13,799 nucleotides of DNA from Novosphingobium sp. (lineage in GTDB: Bacteria > Pseudomonadota > Alphaproteobacteria > Sphingomonadales > Sphingomonadaceae), in the NCBI GenBank assembly GCA_020853995.1, contig JADYXV010000007.1, positions 1 to 13,799 of the forward strand. Direction: 5' to 3'. The notes under the pieces were generated by a model that did no database searches, had not been told where the DNA came from, and was given only the letters and a program-made list of their open reading frames with translations. Shown in pieces: positions 7,007 through 13,799 of the stretch. Positions within the stretch are counted from its first letter, which is position 1. Each line of letters begins with the position of its first letter. A program made the translations under genes and the position numbers.

Positions 7007-8239
7007 TCAATTAGGCTTTGCCACACCTCGGCGCAGGCACCGCGCAAACACACCTTTTCCCTGTGAAGGCCCGGATTTCATCACACTGCGCCGGAACAAT
7101 TGCGCCCCCGCCCGCACGATCAGGACCACCCAAAGGACTTGCCACGCCAGCGCCAGGACATGCGGCCAGAGTTCGGGATATTGCGCCGCGCGGGCCAGCA
7201 TGGCGTAGGGCGAACTGACCGGGAAGATCCACGAAACCCATTCCACCCACGTGCCCGCCGCTGTCAGCGCATAGCTGGAGAAGAAGAACACCATCAACTG
7301 GAACATCGACACCGGCATCGACAGCGTCTGCACTTCACGCACGGTGCTGGCCATGCCGCCGACCGTCAGGAACAGCGATCCCAGCAACAGATAGGCCATT
7401 GCGAAATAGAGGAAGCCAAGCATCAGGAACAGCGGCCAGCCCACCGCCGGTGTCGCCAGCGCAGGCATGCCCTGCCCGCCCAGCATGACAAGCGCGGCCC
7501 CGGCCGCCCCCCACACCGCAATGCCGACAAGGCTGACGCCCAGCATGGCAAACAGCTTGCCCATGAACATTGCGTCCATCGGGATGGCAGCGGCCAGCAC
7601 CTCGATGATCTTGTTGCCCTTTTCCTCGACCAGATTGGACAGGACCATGCCCGCCAGAAGCATCGTCAGCAGGAACAGGATCACTTGCCCGCCTTGCGCG
7701 GTTGCGGCTTGGCCGGAGCGTACCTTGGCCACCGTGCCTGCTACTTCGTCCATCGTTATTTCGGGATAGGCTAAAGCCTTGCCAGACCGCGCGGTGGCGG
7801 CCAGATTCGACACCAGCCCGCTCCACTGGCGCAACCGCTCTGGCGGGCCGGACAGGACCGGCGCATCCAGCGTTCCGCTCAAAACCGCTGTAACCTGCTG
7901 CTCACTGCTGGCCAAAGCGGCGCGGGCGTTAAACGCCTCACCTGCTTCCAGACGCTTGAGCACCGCAATGGCGGGAATGGGGCCAGCCAGCCGCCCGTCC
8001 AGATCATCACGCGCCCGAAGCAGACGGTCCACCTCGTCACTGCCCATCGCAAGGCCGATGCTGGGGCGATCCGCGCTCTGCTGCACTTTATCGCCGATGT
8101 TTCCGGCCATGCCGCCGACCAGAACGGGGAACAACGGCCCGATCAGGAAGAAGATGAAGGTCTTGGACCAGATCACCGCCACAAAATCGCGCCGCGCGAT
8201 GACCAGCGCCGCGCGTAGTTTTTCAGACCAGTTGGTCAT
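7007..8239 (-). CDS. ABC-2 type transporter permease (NatB-like)
   Basis: Membrane component of an ABC exporter, 410 aa. One hydrophobic segment lies near the N-terminus (about 24-46), followed by a large extracytoplasmic domain (about 48-190), then a C-terminal group of five to six helices (about 195-390). The segment NLVEEKGNKIIEVLAAAIP just after the second helix is the typical cytoplasmic motif of NatB/ABC-2 permeases. The start codon overlaps the stop of the ATPase gene by 4 bp (8236-8239), so the two are translationally coupled and form one transporter. The cargo is unknown; relatives export sodium, drugs or lipids. Co-transcription with the P450 downstream is possible, as the gap is 77 bp with no terminator seen. 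Confidence 0.9.
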   Translation of the reverse strand: MTNWSEKLRAALVIARRDFVAVIWSKTFIFFLIGPLFPVLVGGMAGNIGDKVQQSADRPSIGLAMGSDEVDRLLRARDDLDGRLAGPIPAIAVLKRLEAGEAFNARAALASSEQQVTAVLSGTLDAPVLSGPPERLRQWSGLVSNLAATARSGKALAYPEITMDEVAGTVAKVRSGQAATAQGGQVILFLLTMLLAGMVLSNLVEEKGNKIIEVLAAAIPMDAMFMGKLFAMLGVSLVGIAVWGAAGAALVMLGGQGMPALATPAVGWPLFLMLGFLYFAMAYLLLGSLFLTVGGMASTVREVQTLSMPVSMFQLMVFFFSSYALTAAGTWVEWVSWIFPVSSPYAMLARAAQYPELWPHVLALAWQVLWVVLIVRAGAQLFRRSVMKSGPSQGKGVFARCLRRGVAKPN

Positions 8240-9240
8240 GGCGTGTCGCCCCCATTTTCACCAAGTGGGCCTTCTTCCAGCGCCTTGGCCGCTGCCTCAC
8301 CGGCAATCGCCACGAAAGCATCGTGCAGCCCAGCCCGCTCGATCGACAGGCTGAGGATGCCCGCATTGCCTTCAATCAGCGCGCGGAGCAGCGGTTCGAT
8401 GCCCGTTTCGGGCAGCGTAAAGTACCAGAACGCCCCTTCGTGCCGCGCATCGGCGGGCAAAGCCGCGCGCCACGGCCCGTCGGTCACGCGCGTTTCCAGC
8501 CGCACTTGCGGGCGCAAGCGGTCCCGTGCCACATCGACCGGCCCGGCAAACGGTACTTTGCCGCCCGCGATGATCGCCACCTGATCACACAGCCGTTCGG
8601 CATGGGCGATGACATGGGTTGAGAAAATCACGGTCGTGCCGCGCGCTGCCAAGGCCCGGATCATCCGTTCAAGCTTGCCCTGATTGAGCGCGTCGAGGCC
8701 CGAGAACGGCTCGTCAAACACCACAAGATCAGGCTGGTGAACCAGCGTACCGAGCAATTGCACCTGTTGCGCCATCCCTTTGGACATCTGCCGGATCTGC
8801 CGGTCAGCGGCATAGCCAAGGCCATGCTCTTCCAGCATTTCACGGCCCAGACGGCGGCCTTCCTTCAGCGGCACCCCGCGCAGCGCGGCCAGAAAGGCGA
8901 TGGCCTCATAAGCCTTCATCGCGGGGTAGAGCCCGCGCTCTTCGGGCAGATAACCGATACGCCGCGCTACTTCTGTCGGGCGTTCACAGCCCAGCACGCG
9001 GCGGTAACCGGCGTCCGGATCAATGATGCCCAGCAACATGCGCAACGTCGTGGTCTTGCCCGCGCCGTTCGGCCCCAGAATGCCGTAAATCGCCCCCTTG
9101 GGCACCGCGATATCGACGCCATCGACCGCGGTGAAACCATCGAAGCGTTTGACCAGCCCGCGCGCCTCGATGGCGAGTTCCACATTGGCGGCCTCAGCCC
9201 CGTTGCCGGACACAGGCCATTCCCCTAGCTCTATTTTCAT
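8236..9240 (-). CDS. ABC transporter ATP-binding protein (NatA-like)
   Basis: ATPase that drives the adjacent permease. Motifs in order are Walker A GPNGAGKT (56-63), YLPEERGLYP in the Q-loop region (98-107), a degenerate signature QMSKGMAQQ (151-159) instead of LSGGQ, Walker B LVVFDEP (172-178) with the D-loop SGLD, and switch His209 in STH. The MSKGM signature and the extra C-terminal domain after about residue 225 are normal for the NatA/CcmA-like exporter ATPases, so this is not a sign of decay. 334 aa from ATG 9240; no strong Shine-Dalgarno, and about 25 residues precede the ABC domain, so the true start could be slightly downstream. It is the first gene of the leftward unit, divergent from queG with a 46-bp gap that must hold both promoters or parts of them. 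Confidence 0.93.
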   Translation of the reverse strand: MKIELGEWPVSGNGAEAANVELAIEARGLVKRFDGFTAVDGVDIAVPKGAIYGILGPNGAGKTTTLRMLLGIIDPDAGYRRVLGCERPTEVARRIGYLPEERGLYPAMKAYEAIAFLAALRGVPLKEGRRLGREMLEEHGLGYAADRQIRQMSKGMAQQVQLLGTLVHQPDLVVFDEPFSGLDALNQGKLERMIRALAARGTTVIFSTHVIAHAERLCDQVAIIAGGKVPFAGPVDVARDRLRPQVRLETRVTDGPWRAALPADARHEGAFWYFTLPETGIEPLLRALIEGNAGILSLSIERAGLHDAFVAIAGEAAAKALEEGPLGENGGDTP

Positions 9241-9286
9241 GGTTCATAGGCGTAACGATAAGCAGTGAACGGGCAGGACAGCAAGT

Positions 9287-10351
9287 TTGGTTAACGACGC
9301 GTCAGGACTTTTGCAGGAACGCCTGAAAGCCGAGGCCGCGCGGCTTGGCTTTGCGGCCTGCGGTATTGCGCCTGCCGCCGATGATCCGCAACTGGGCGAA
9401 CGGCTGGAACAGTGGCTGGGCGATGGCCACCACGGCACTATGGAATGGATGGAGGCGCGCCTGCACCACCGGCGCGGCCCGCAATCGCTGTGGCCACAGG
9501 CGCAAAGCGTGATCGCGCTGGGCATGAGCTATGCCCCGGCGCAAGACCCGCGCGATCTGGCCGCCCATGGCGATCACGGGCGCATTTCGGTCTATGCGCA
9601 AGGCGGCGATTATCACGATGTGGTGAAGCGCAATCTCAAGGCGCTGGCGCGCTGGCTGGTAACAGAAGCCCCCGGCGAGGAGGTCAAGGTTTTCGTCGAC
9701 ACGGCCCCGGTGATGGAAAAGCCGCTGGGCCAATTGGCGGGCATCGGCTGGCAGGGCAAGCACACCAATCTTGTCAGCCGCACACATGGTTCCTGGCTGT
9801 TTCTCGGCGCGATATACACCACCATAGACTTCGCCCCCGACACCCCCCACTCAGACCGCTGCGGTTCCTGCACCGCCTGCCAGACGGCTTGCCCGACCGA
9901 TGCATTCCCCGCACCTTACCGGCTGGATGCGCGGCGTTGCATTTCATACCTGACGATCGAGCACAAAGGGCCGGTACCGGAGGAATTCCGTGCTGCGATG
10001 GGCAACCGCATTTACGGCTGCGATGATTGCCTTGCCGCCTGTCCGTGGAACAGCTTTGCCGCCAGCGCGCAGGCCAATCGCGCTTTTCTGCCTCGTGCAG
10101 AATTAAGCGCGCCACGGCTGTCCGATCTGCTGGCGCTGGATGATGCGGCATTCCGCAAAGTGTTTTCAGGATCGCCGATCAAGCGGATCGGGCGTGACCG
10201 GATGGTGCGCAATTGCCTTTATGCCGCGGGCAACAGCAGCGATGCAAGCTTGCTGCCGCAAGTAGAGGCTTTGACCGGTGATGCTGATCCGGCGGTGGCC
10301 GATGCTGCGGCTTGGGCTTTGGAAAGGCTGGGGGCGGTGGTTGCCGCTTAA
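9287..10351 (+). CDS. queG: Epoxyqueuosine reductase
   Basis: Cobalamin- and iron-sulfur-dependent enzyme that reduces epoxyqueuosine to queuosine at tRNA position 34, the final step of the pathway. The catalytic Asp is in FVDTAPVMEK (Asp138). Two [4Fe-4S] sites are formed from CGSCTACQTACP (Cys192, 195, 198, 202), RRCISY (Cys218) and CDDCLAACPW (Cys245, 248, 252). The C-terminus (about 300-350) is HEAT-like, for tRNA binding. The start is TTG at 9287: AGGA at 9275-9278 lies 8 nt upstream, the N-terminus from here matches the family, and the first in-frame ATG is about 50 residues in. The length of 354 aa is normal. No other queuosine genes are in the window. Its stop is shared with the convergent reductase gene in TTAA (10348-10351). 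Confidence 0.96.
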   Translation: MVNDASGLLQERLKAEAARLGFAACGIAPAADDPQLGERLEQWLGDGHHGTMEWMEARLHHRRGPQSLWPQAQSVIALGMSYAPAQDPRDLAAHGDHGRISVYAQGGDYHDVVKRNLKALARWLVTEAPGEEVKVFVDTAPVMEKPLGQLAGIGWQGKHTNLVSRTHGSWLFLGAIYTTIDFAPDTPHSDRCGSCTACQTACPTDAFPAPYRLDARRCISYLTIEHKGPVPEEFRAAMGNRIYGCDDCLAACPWNSFAASAQANRAFLPRAELSAPRLSDLLALDDAAFRKVFSGSPIKRIGRDRMVRNCLYAAGNSSDASLLPQVEALTGDADPAVADAAAWALERLGAVVAA

Positions 10352-11595
10352 GCCAGCATTTCCTTTAACGGCACGCTGGCATCGGCCAGCAGTTCAGGCG
10401 CGATCTGCGCGCGGGCTTCGACCAGCTTTTTGCCCTGCACATAGTCCTTGACCATGTTCACGCAATCAAGCGCGATGACCTTGCCGCCTTTGAGGTACAC
10501 GACCGAGAACGAACGCGTGGCCGGATCGCCGCGCAGCACGGCATTGTCATGGCCAGTGGAAAGACCGACGGTTTGCAAGCGCAAGTCATACTGGTTGGAC
10601 CAGAACCACGGCGTCGCCTTGTAAGGCACGGGCACACCGCAGATATCCTTGGCAGCCGTGGTTGCCATATCATTTGCGTTCTGGACGGATTCCAGACGGA
10701 TTACCGCGCCGTCGGCAAAGTCGTTGGCATGGGCCGCGCAATCGCCAATCGCATAGACATCCGGCAAGGATGTACGGCAAAACTCGTCCACGTCCACCCC
10801 GTTGCCGCCTGCTGCGCCCGCGATGATCAAGGGGCCGATGCAGGGGATGATGCCGATGCCCACGATCACGATATCGGCAGCGAGCAAGCTGCCATCCGCC
10901 ATGCGGACACCGGTCACTTTAACGCCATCGCCTTCGATGCAATCCATCGCTGCACCGGTGCGCAGATCAACCCCGTGGGCGCGATGTTCGGCCTGATAGA
11001 ATTCGGATAGTGATTCACCGGCAACGCGCGCCAGCACGCGCGGCAGCGCTTCGAGCAGCGTCACATGCACATCAAACTTGGTCAGCACTGCGGCCGCTTC
11101 CAGCCCGATATAGCCGCCACCGATGACCACGGCGCGCTTTGCTCCGGCATCAAGTTCGCGCATCAGGCGATCAGCGTCTTCCTTGGTGCGCACGGCGTGA
11201 ACGCCGGCAAGGTCGGCCCCCATGCATGACAGCCGGCGCGGATCGCCGCCGGTGGCCCAGATCAGCTTGCCGTATTGGACTTGCGTGCCGTCACCCAGTT
11301 TGACCGTATGCGCTGCCGGATCGATGCTGACGACTTCCGATGAAAGCCGCATTTCAATGGCCTTATCCGCCCAGAATTGTTCGGGGCGGATGCAGATGCG
11401 TTCAAACGTCTTTTCGCGCGCCAGATATTCCTTCGACAGCGGCGGGCGTTCATAAGGAATCTCAGGCTCGCGCCCGATAACCAGCACGCGTCCTTCAAAA
11501 CCGTTCTGGCGCAAGGCAATAGCTGCCTGTGCCCCGCCGTGGCCTGCACCTACAATGATGACGTCCGCATGTTCGATCTGCGTATTCCCGGGCAT
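10348..11595 (-). CDS. FAD-dependent ferredoxin reductase (putidaredoxin reductase-like)
   Basis: NAD(P)H-dependent flavoprotein of the putidaredoxin, rhodocoxin and terpredoxin reductase group, which passes electrons to a [2Fe-2S] ferredoxin serving a P450 or dioxygenase. Features are the FAD motif GAGHGG (16-21), YERPPLSKEYL (48-58), the NAD motif GGGYIG (159-164), the second FAD motif YAIGDCA (281-287) and WFWSNQYDLRLQ (330-341). It strongly recalls ArR, the reductase for several P450s of Novosphingobium aromaticivorans (from memory, not searched). Start ATG 11595 has GGAGG 6 nt upstream, giving 415 aa; a TTG at 11631 would add 12 residues. The cofactor loop follows the NADH-type members, but preference is not certain. 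The neighbours are queG (convergent) and the unknown 175-aa gene, which ends 77 bp upstream. Confidence 0.93.
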   Translation of the reverse strand: MPGNTQIEHADVIIVGAGHGGAQAAIALRQNGFEGRVLVIGREPEIPYERPPLSKEYLAREKTFERICIRPEQFWADKAIEMRLSSEVVSIDPAAHTVKLGDGTQVQYGKLIWATGGDPRRLSCMGADLAGVHAVRTKEDADRLMRELDAGAKRAVVIGGGYIGLEAAAVLTKFDVHVTLLEALPRVLARVAGESLSEFYQAEHRAHGVDLRTGAAMDCIEGDGVKVTGVRMADGSLLAADIVIVGIGIIPCIGPLIIAGAAGGNGVDVDEFCRTSLPDVYAIGDCAAHANDFADGAVIRLESVQNANDMATTAAKDICGVPVPYKATPWFWSNQYDLRLQTVGLSTGHDNAVLRGDPATRSFSVVYLKGGKVIALDCVNMVKDYVQGKKLVEARAQIAPELLADASVPLKEMLA

Positions 11596-11642
11596 TCGAA
11601 TCCTCCGCTTTATGCGGTCCGGATTGGCCAAAAGTACGCCCT

Positions 11643-11648
11643 CGTCAA
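11643..11648 (-). promoter_or_regulatory. Possible -35 element for the reductase gene
   Basis: TTGACG on the - strand, 48 nt upstream of the reductase ATG, matches a sigma-70 -35 box. No good -10 box is seen at the expected spacing, so this is only suggestive. Confidence 0.2.
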
Positions 11649-11672
11649 CTGATCGGGATCAAAAATCAGAAA

Positions 11673-12200
11673 TTAGGCCGCTTCGGCCTCGACGAATTCG
11701 GGATAGAATGATGGTGCGCGGGTAGACCAGCCATGCGCCGTAGCAGCGGCTTCGCTGATGGATTGCAGCAGGACGCGACGCTGGTCCGGGCGGATGATCG
11801 GCAAAGCAGCCGCTCCGCAGAATGCCGATGGCAGCCACGGGCGCACTTCAGCGCCAAACAGCCGTTCGTACAGGAACCTGTAGGCAGAAAAGCCCTCGAT
11901 GCGGCCTTGGGCAAGATCAAAGGCGGTCTGGTGCATAAGCCGTGCCATGAATGGTTGCAGGTTATCCAGCCCGTCCACCATCGGCAGCAGTTTGCGCAAC
12001 TGTTCAAGATCGCGATAAGCCACGACCTGCGCCCGGATCGATGCCGCCTCATCCTCATCGCGCGCCCAGCGCTTTACCGCATCGCCACGGTCCAGCGCGA
12101 TATCGAGACTGCGCCGGATGTAGCGCTGTTCGCAAGCCGCAAAGCTGGCAAATTCGCGCAGTTCAGCAATGGTCAGTCCGCTCGCATCGTAACGCGCCAT
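11673..12200 (-). CDS. Unknown 175-aa soluble protein
   Basis: Family not recognised. The sequence reads as mostly helical and soluble: a charged N-terminal half (about 10-75, with REFASFAACEQRYIRRSLDIA and RWARDEDEAASIR) and a more mixed C-terminal half with LMHQTAFDLAQGRIEGFSAYRFL and a Pro-rich end. There are only two Cys (23 and 128), no signal peptide and no membrane helix. The start ATG 12200 is well supported by AGGGGG about 7 nt upstream; a start at 12302 would extend it through the leader hairpin. It follows the TSUP permease by 108 bp on the same strand and precedes the ferredoxin reductase by 77 bp, so it could share a transcript with either. A strong hairpin overlaps the start of its Shine-Dalgarno (12211-12243). 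Confidence 0.8.
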   Translation of the reverse strand: MARYDASGLTIAELREFASFAACEQRYIRRSLDIALDRGDAVKRWARDEDEAASIRAQVVAYRDLEQLRKLLPMVDGLDNLQPFMARLMHQTAFDLAQGRIEGFSAYRFLYERLFGAEVRPWLPSAFCGAAALPIIRPDQRRVLLQSISEAAATAHGWSTRAPSFYPEFVEAEAA

Positions 12201-12210
12201 ATTTGTGCCC

Positions 12211-12243
12211 CCTGTCGCTGGCGGAAACGCTCCGCGCGACAGG
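12211..12243 (-). promoter_or_regulatory. Leader hairpin overlapping the ribosome-binding site of the 175-aa gene
   Basis: On the - strand CCTGTCGC and GCGACAGG pair perfectly (12236-12243 with 12211-12218), continued by GCGGA and TCCGC (12231-12235 with 12221-12225) around a 5-nt loop: a 13-bp stem with one 2-nt bulge. The last stem bases are the first bases (AGG) of the AGGGGG Shine-Dalgarno. There is no T-tract after it, so a terminator for the TSUP gene is less likely than a translational control structure. Confidence 0.55.
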
Positions 12244-12308
12244 CTTGACCTTGTCAGCTCTTGGTTAATTCCACGTAACCATCGCCTCCGCAGAGCCTGC
12301 AATAACCT

Positions 12309-13076
12309 TCAGCCAAAGGCGCTGTATGCACCGTAAAGGCTGGTCAGCGTCAGCACCACACCCACCAGGATCAGCATGGTCTTGGCCGGAATGTGCTTTG
12401 CCGCCCATGCACCAAGCGGCGCAGCGGCAATGCCGCCGATCAAAAAGCCCAGCGTTGCACCGGCAAGATCGGCAAAACCAAGCTGCCAGATGAATGTTGC
12501 CGAGACGGTCAGCGTCAGGAAAAACTCGACTGAATTGACCGTGCCGATGACTTTGCGCGGATCAGCACCCTGGATCAGCAGATTGGACGTGACAATTGGC
12601 CCCCAGCCGCCACCGCCCGCAGCATCCATGAAACCGCCAATCAGCCCAAGCGGGGCCACCAGACCTGCGTCCTTGATCTTGGGCGGATACAAAATCCCGC
12701 GCACCAGCAGATAAACGCCGATCCCTGCCAGATAGAGCAAGACCCAAGGCTTTACGACCGTGGCATCAATCGAGGAAAGCGCATAGGCCCCCAGCACGCC
12801 GCCAATCACGCCGGGGATGAGCAGGCGAAAGAACAGCTTTTTGTCGATGTTGCCATGCAGCAGGTGGCTGATGCCCGAAGTTGCCGTGGTGAAGCATTCA
12901 ACGATGTGGACGCGTTGCGAGGCGAGCGCAGGTGGCACGCCCAGCACGCCGACCATCAACGTGTTGGCAATCACTCCGAACGCCATGCCCAGCGCGCCAT
13001 CGATCATCTGCGCGGCAAAGCCGACCGCGATGAACGGCAGCAGCGCGGCAAAATCTATACCGGCGAAAAACTCCAT
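12309..13076 (-). CDS. TSUP/TauE-SafE family membrane permease
   Basis: Inner-membrane transporter of the TSUP family, whose members move sulfite, sulfoacetate, sulfolactate or other small organosulfur and organic anions. At 255 aa it has about eight hydrophobic segments arranged as two related halves. The family glycine-rich segments are visible as FAAQMIDGALGMAFG (20-34) in the first half and GGFMDAAGGGGWGP (147-160) in the second. The start ATG 13076 is supported by GGGAAGGGA ending about 6 nt upstream. The substrate cannot be set from sequence; no sulfur-metabolism gene is adjacent, so a sulfite-export role is only a family-level guess. The upstream region is AT-rich and has a weak AGAGA/TCTCT dyad (13101-13124), which could be part of an operator. 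Confidence 0.93.
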   Translation of the reverse strand: MEFFAGIDFAALLPFIAVGFAAQMIDGALGMAFGVIANTLMVGVLGVPPALASQRVHIVECFTTATSGISHLLHGNIDKKLFFRLLIPGVIGGVLGAYALSSIDATVVKPWVLLYLAGIGVYLLVRGILYPPKIKDAGLVAPLGLIGGFMDAAGGGGWGPIVTSNLLIQGADPRKVIGTVNSVEFFLTLTVSATFIWQLGFADLAGATLGFLIGGIAAAPLGAWAAKHIPAKTMLILVGVVLTLTSLYGAYSAFG

Positions 13077-13634
13077 CGCGATTCCCTTCCCTGTTGGATC
13101 AGAGAATAGCCGGATTTAATCTCTACCAAAACAGAAGAATTAATTTGAAGGCACGAAACGCCTCTATCTTGCGCCAAAACGGGATTCAGCGTTTGCGATA
13201 GCGAAAATACCAGATTTTAGGCGCAAATGGCATATAACAATCTGATTTAACGTAGAAAAACGGTGATTTTTTGAAGGCCAATCTTCCAAATGTAATCACA
13301 TAGTAAGCACCGTTTCGCTTCGCGAACCCAACTTTTTCCGTCGGTTGCGCCACAAACTCAAGGCGGCCGAGCCGTCGTTGCAGGATAGCCAAAGCCATAA
13401 TTGCTGCCGCAATGCACGAGCACTGGGGCGTGCAAGGCTTGAACCTGTCGACGCTGCCAGTCCGAAATTTGACGTAAAGCAGACGCAGTGGGCCATTTTG
13501 CCCGGGCACTGATTGTCCCGATAGAATGGACAAGAGATGTGTAGCACACCCAACGTTCGCTGGATTTTCTCAACGTTCCCAGGCTAATGCCATCCTCATT
13601 CTAAATTCGATAGGCTAGAGGGGTTAGCTACGCA
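13077..13634. other. AT-rich intergenic stretch without a convincing gene
   Basis: About 560 bp between the TSUP gene and the partial gene at the right end. GC drops sharply: 20 of 60 bases at 13201-13260, against well over half in the genes to the left. Several overlapping frames are open on the - strand, but none has a good start, Shine-Dalgarno or recognisable domain. No tRNA, transposase remnant or clear terminator was seen. The longest open frame is listed separately. Confidence 0.6.
13186..13398 (-). CDS. Doubtful small ORF in the AT-rich patch
   Basis: A 70-aa frame from ATG 13398; the same frame stays open to a TTG at 13533 (115 aa). The C-terminal part is basic and rich in aromatics (PFFYVKSDCYMPFAPKIWYF, ending RYRKR), which is not the usual look of a random frame. 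There is no evident Shine-Dalgarno and no known domain. It could be a real orphan gene, the remnant of one, or chance. Confidence 0.25.
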   Translation of the reverse strand: MALAILQRRLGRLEFVAQPTEKVGFAKRNGAYYVITFGRLAFKKSPFFYVKSDCYMPFAPKIWYFRYRKR

Positions 13635-13799
13635 ATGACACGGACGAGATTCAAAAGGTTATTTGTCGTGTTGTTGGGTCCGCTGCTTATTGCCGGTGCC
13701 ATACTGGCGTTTATGGCCAATAAGGACGCTGGCTCTCTAAATATGAGATGTCAGATTGGCTTGTTTGGCTCCGAAAACTGTCGGCCAACGGGCTGGGCC
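13635..13799 (+). CDS. Small membrane or exported protein, 3' end outside window
   Basis: The frame is open from ATG 13635 to the window edge, giving 55 residues. The N-terminus MTRTRFKRLF is positively charged and is followed by a hydrophobic stretch (about 10-27, VVLLGPLLIAGAILAFMA), so it is either a signal peptide or a membrane anchor; two Cys (41 and 50) follow. GAGGGG at 13618-13623 lies 11 nt upstream, a long but usable spacing. No family could be recognised from this fragment. Confidence 0.55.
   Translation, partial: MTRTRFKRLFVVLLGPLLIAGAILAFMANKDAGSLNMRCQIGLFGSENCRPTGWA

Noticed and set aside
7100..7774. 224-aa + strand frame over the ABC permease
   Set aside because: Antisense shadow; composition is Arg/His/Gln-rich with no domain.
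8683..8793. Degenerate ABC signature (MSKGM) as a sign of a dead ATPase
   Set aside because: This form is usual in NatA-like exporter ATPases, and Walker A, Walker B and the switch His are intact.
11733..12248. 171-aa + strand frame over the unknown 175-aa gene
   Set aside because: Considered because the - strand gene is also unknown, but the - strand frame has a good Shine-Dalgarno (AGGGGG) and protein-like composition, while this one has neither.
13296..13573. Other overlapping - strand frames in the AT-rich patch (85 aa and 71 aa)
   Set aside because: No Shine-Dalgarno or domain, and they conflict with each other and with the 70/115-aa frame.
1..13799. CRISPR arrays, tRNA/rRNA genes, insertion sequences, toxin-antitoxin or defence genes
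   Set aside because: Looked for on both strands; no regularly spaced repeats, cloverleaf-like segments, transposase motifs or known defence domains were seen.

Overview
The window is GC-rich, densely coded chromosomal DNA of an alphaproteobacterium, most likely a sphingomonad close to Novosphingobium. Three things point there: the CYP153-type P450 and the ferredoxin reductase, both close to forms I know from Novosphingobium; an intergenic palindrome of a kind I recall from sphingomonads; and the general gene content. No phage, CRISPR array, insertion sequence, tRNA or rRNA was seen. Most genes are housekeeping or metabolic.

Layout. 1-2810 (+): the 3' part of a LytTR response regulator, nadC (NAD synthesis), a four-helix membrane protein of unknown role, and an exported RNase T2. 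2807-3262 (-): tadA, converging on the RNase with a 4-bp overlap. 3386-3670 (+): rpmB (ribosomal protein L28), followed by a clear terminator and a dispersed-type palindromic repeat. 3886-5452 (-): a phytase-like esterase-family protein and a Tat-exported MsrB. 5592-9240 (-): a probable operon reading ABC ATPase, ABC-2 permease, cytochrome P450. 9287-10351 (+): queG, starting at TTG. 10348-11595 (-): a putidaredoxin-reductase-like FAD enzyme, sharing its stop with queG in a TTAA. 11673-13076 (-): a TSUP membrane permease followed by an unknown 175-aa protein. 13077-13634: an AT-rich patch with no convincing gene. 13635-end (+): the start of a small membrane or exported protein cut by the window edge.

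How they may work together. TadA (inosine at tRNA position 34) and QueG (last step of queuosine) both modify the tRNA wobble base, but they are separated and probably not co-regulated. The P450 and the reductase, 3.4 kb apart, could be two parts of a three-component class I monooxygenase; the ferredoxin is not here. The ABC pair upstream of the P450 may be co-transcribed with it. I found no clearly new system. The best leads are the leader hairpin that buries part of the Shine-Dalgarno of the unknown 175-aa gene, two different intergenic palindromic elements flanking the phytase-like/msrB pair, an exported MsrB lacking one zinc cysteine and the usual resolving cysteine, and the AT-rich patch at the right end.
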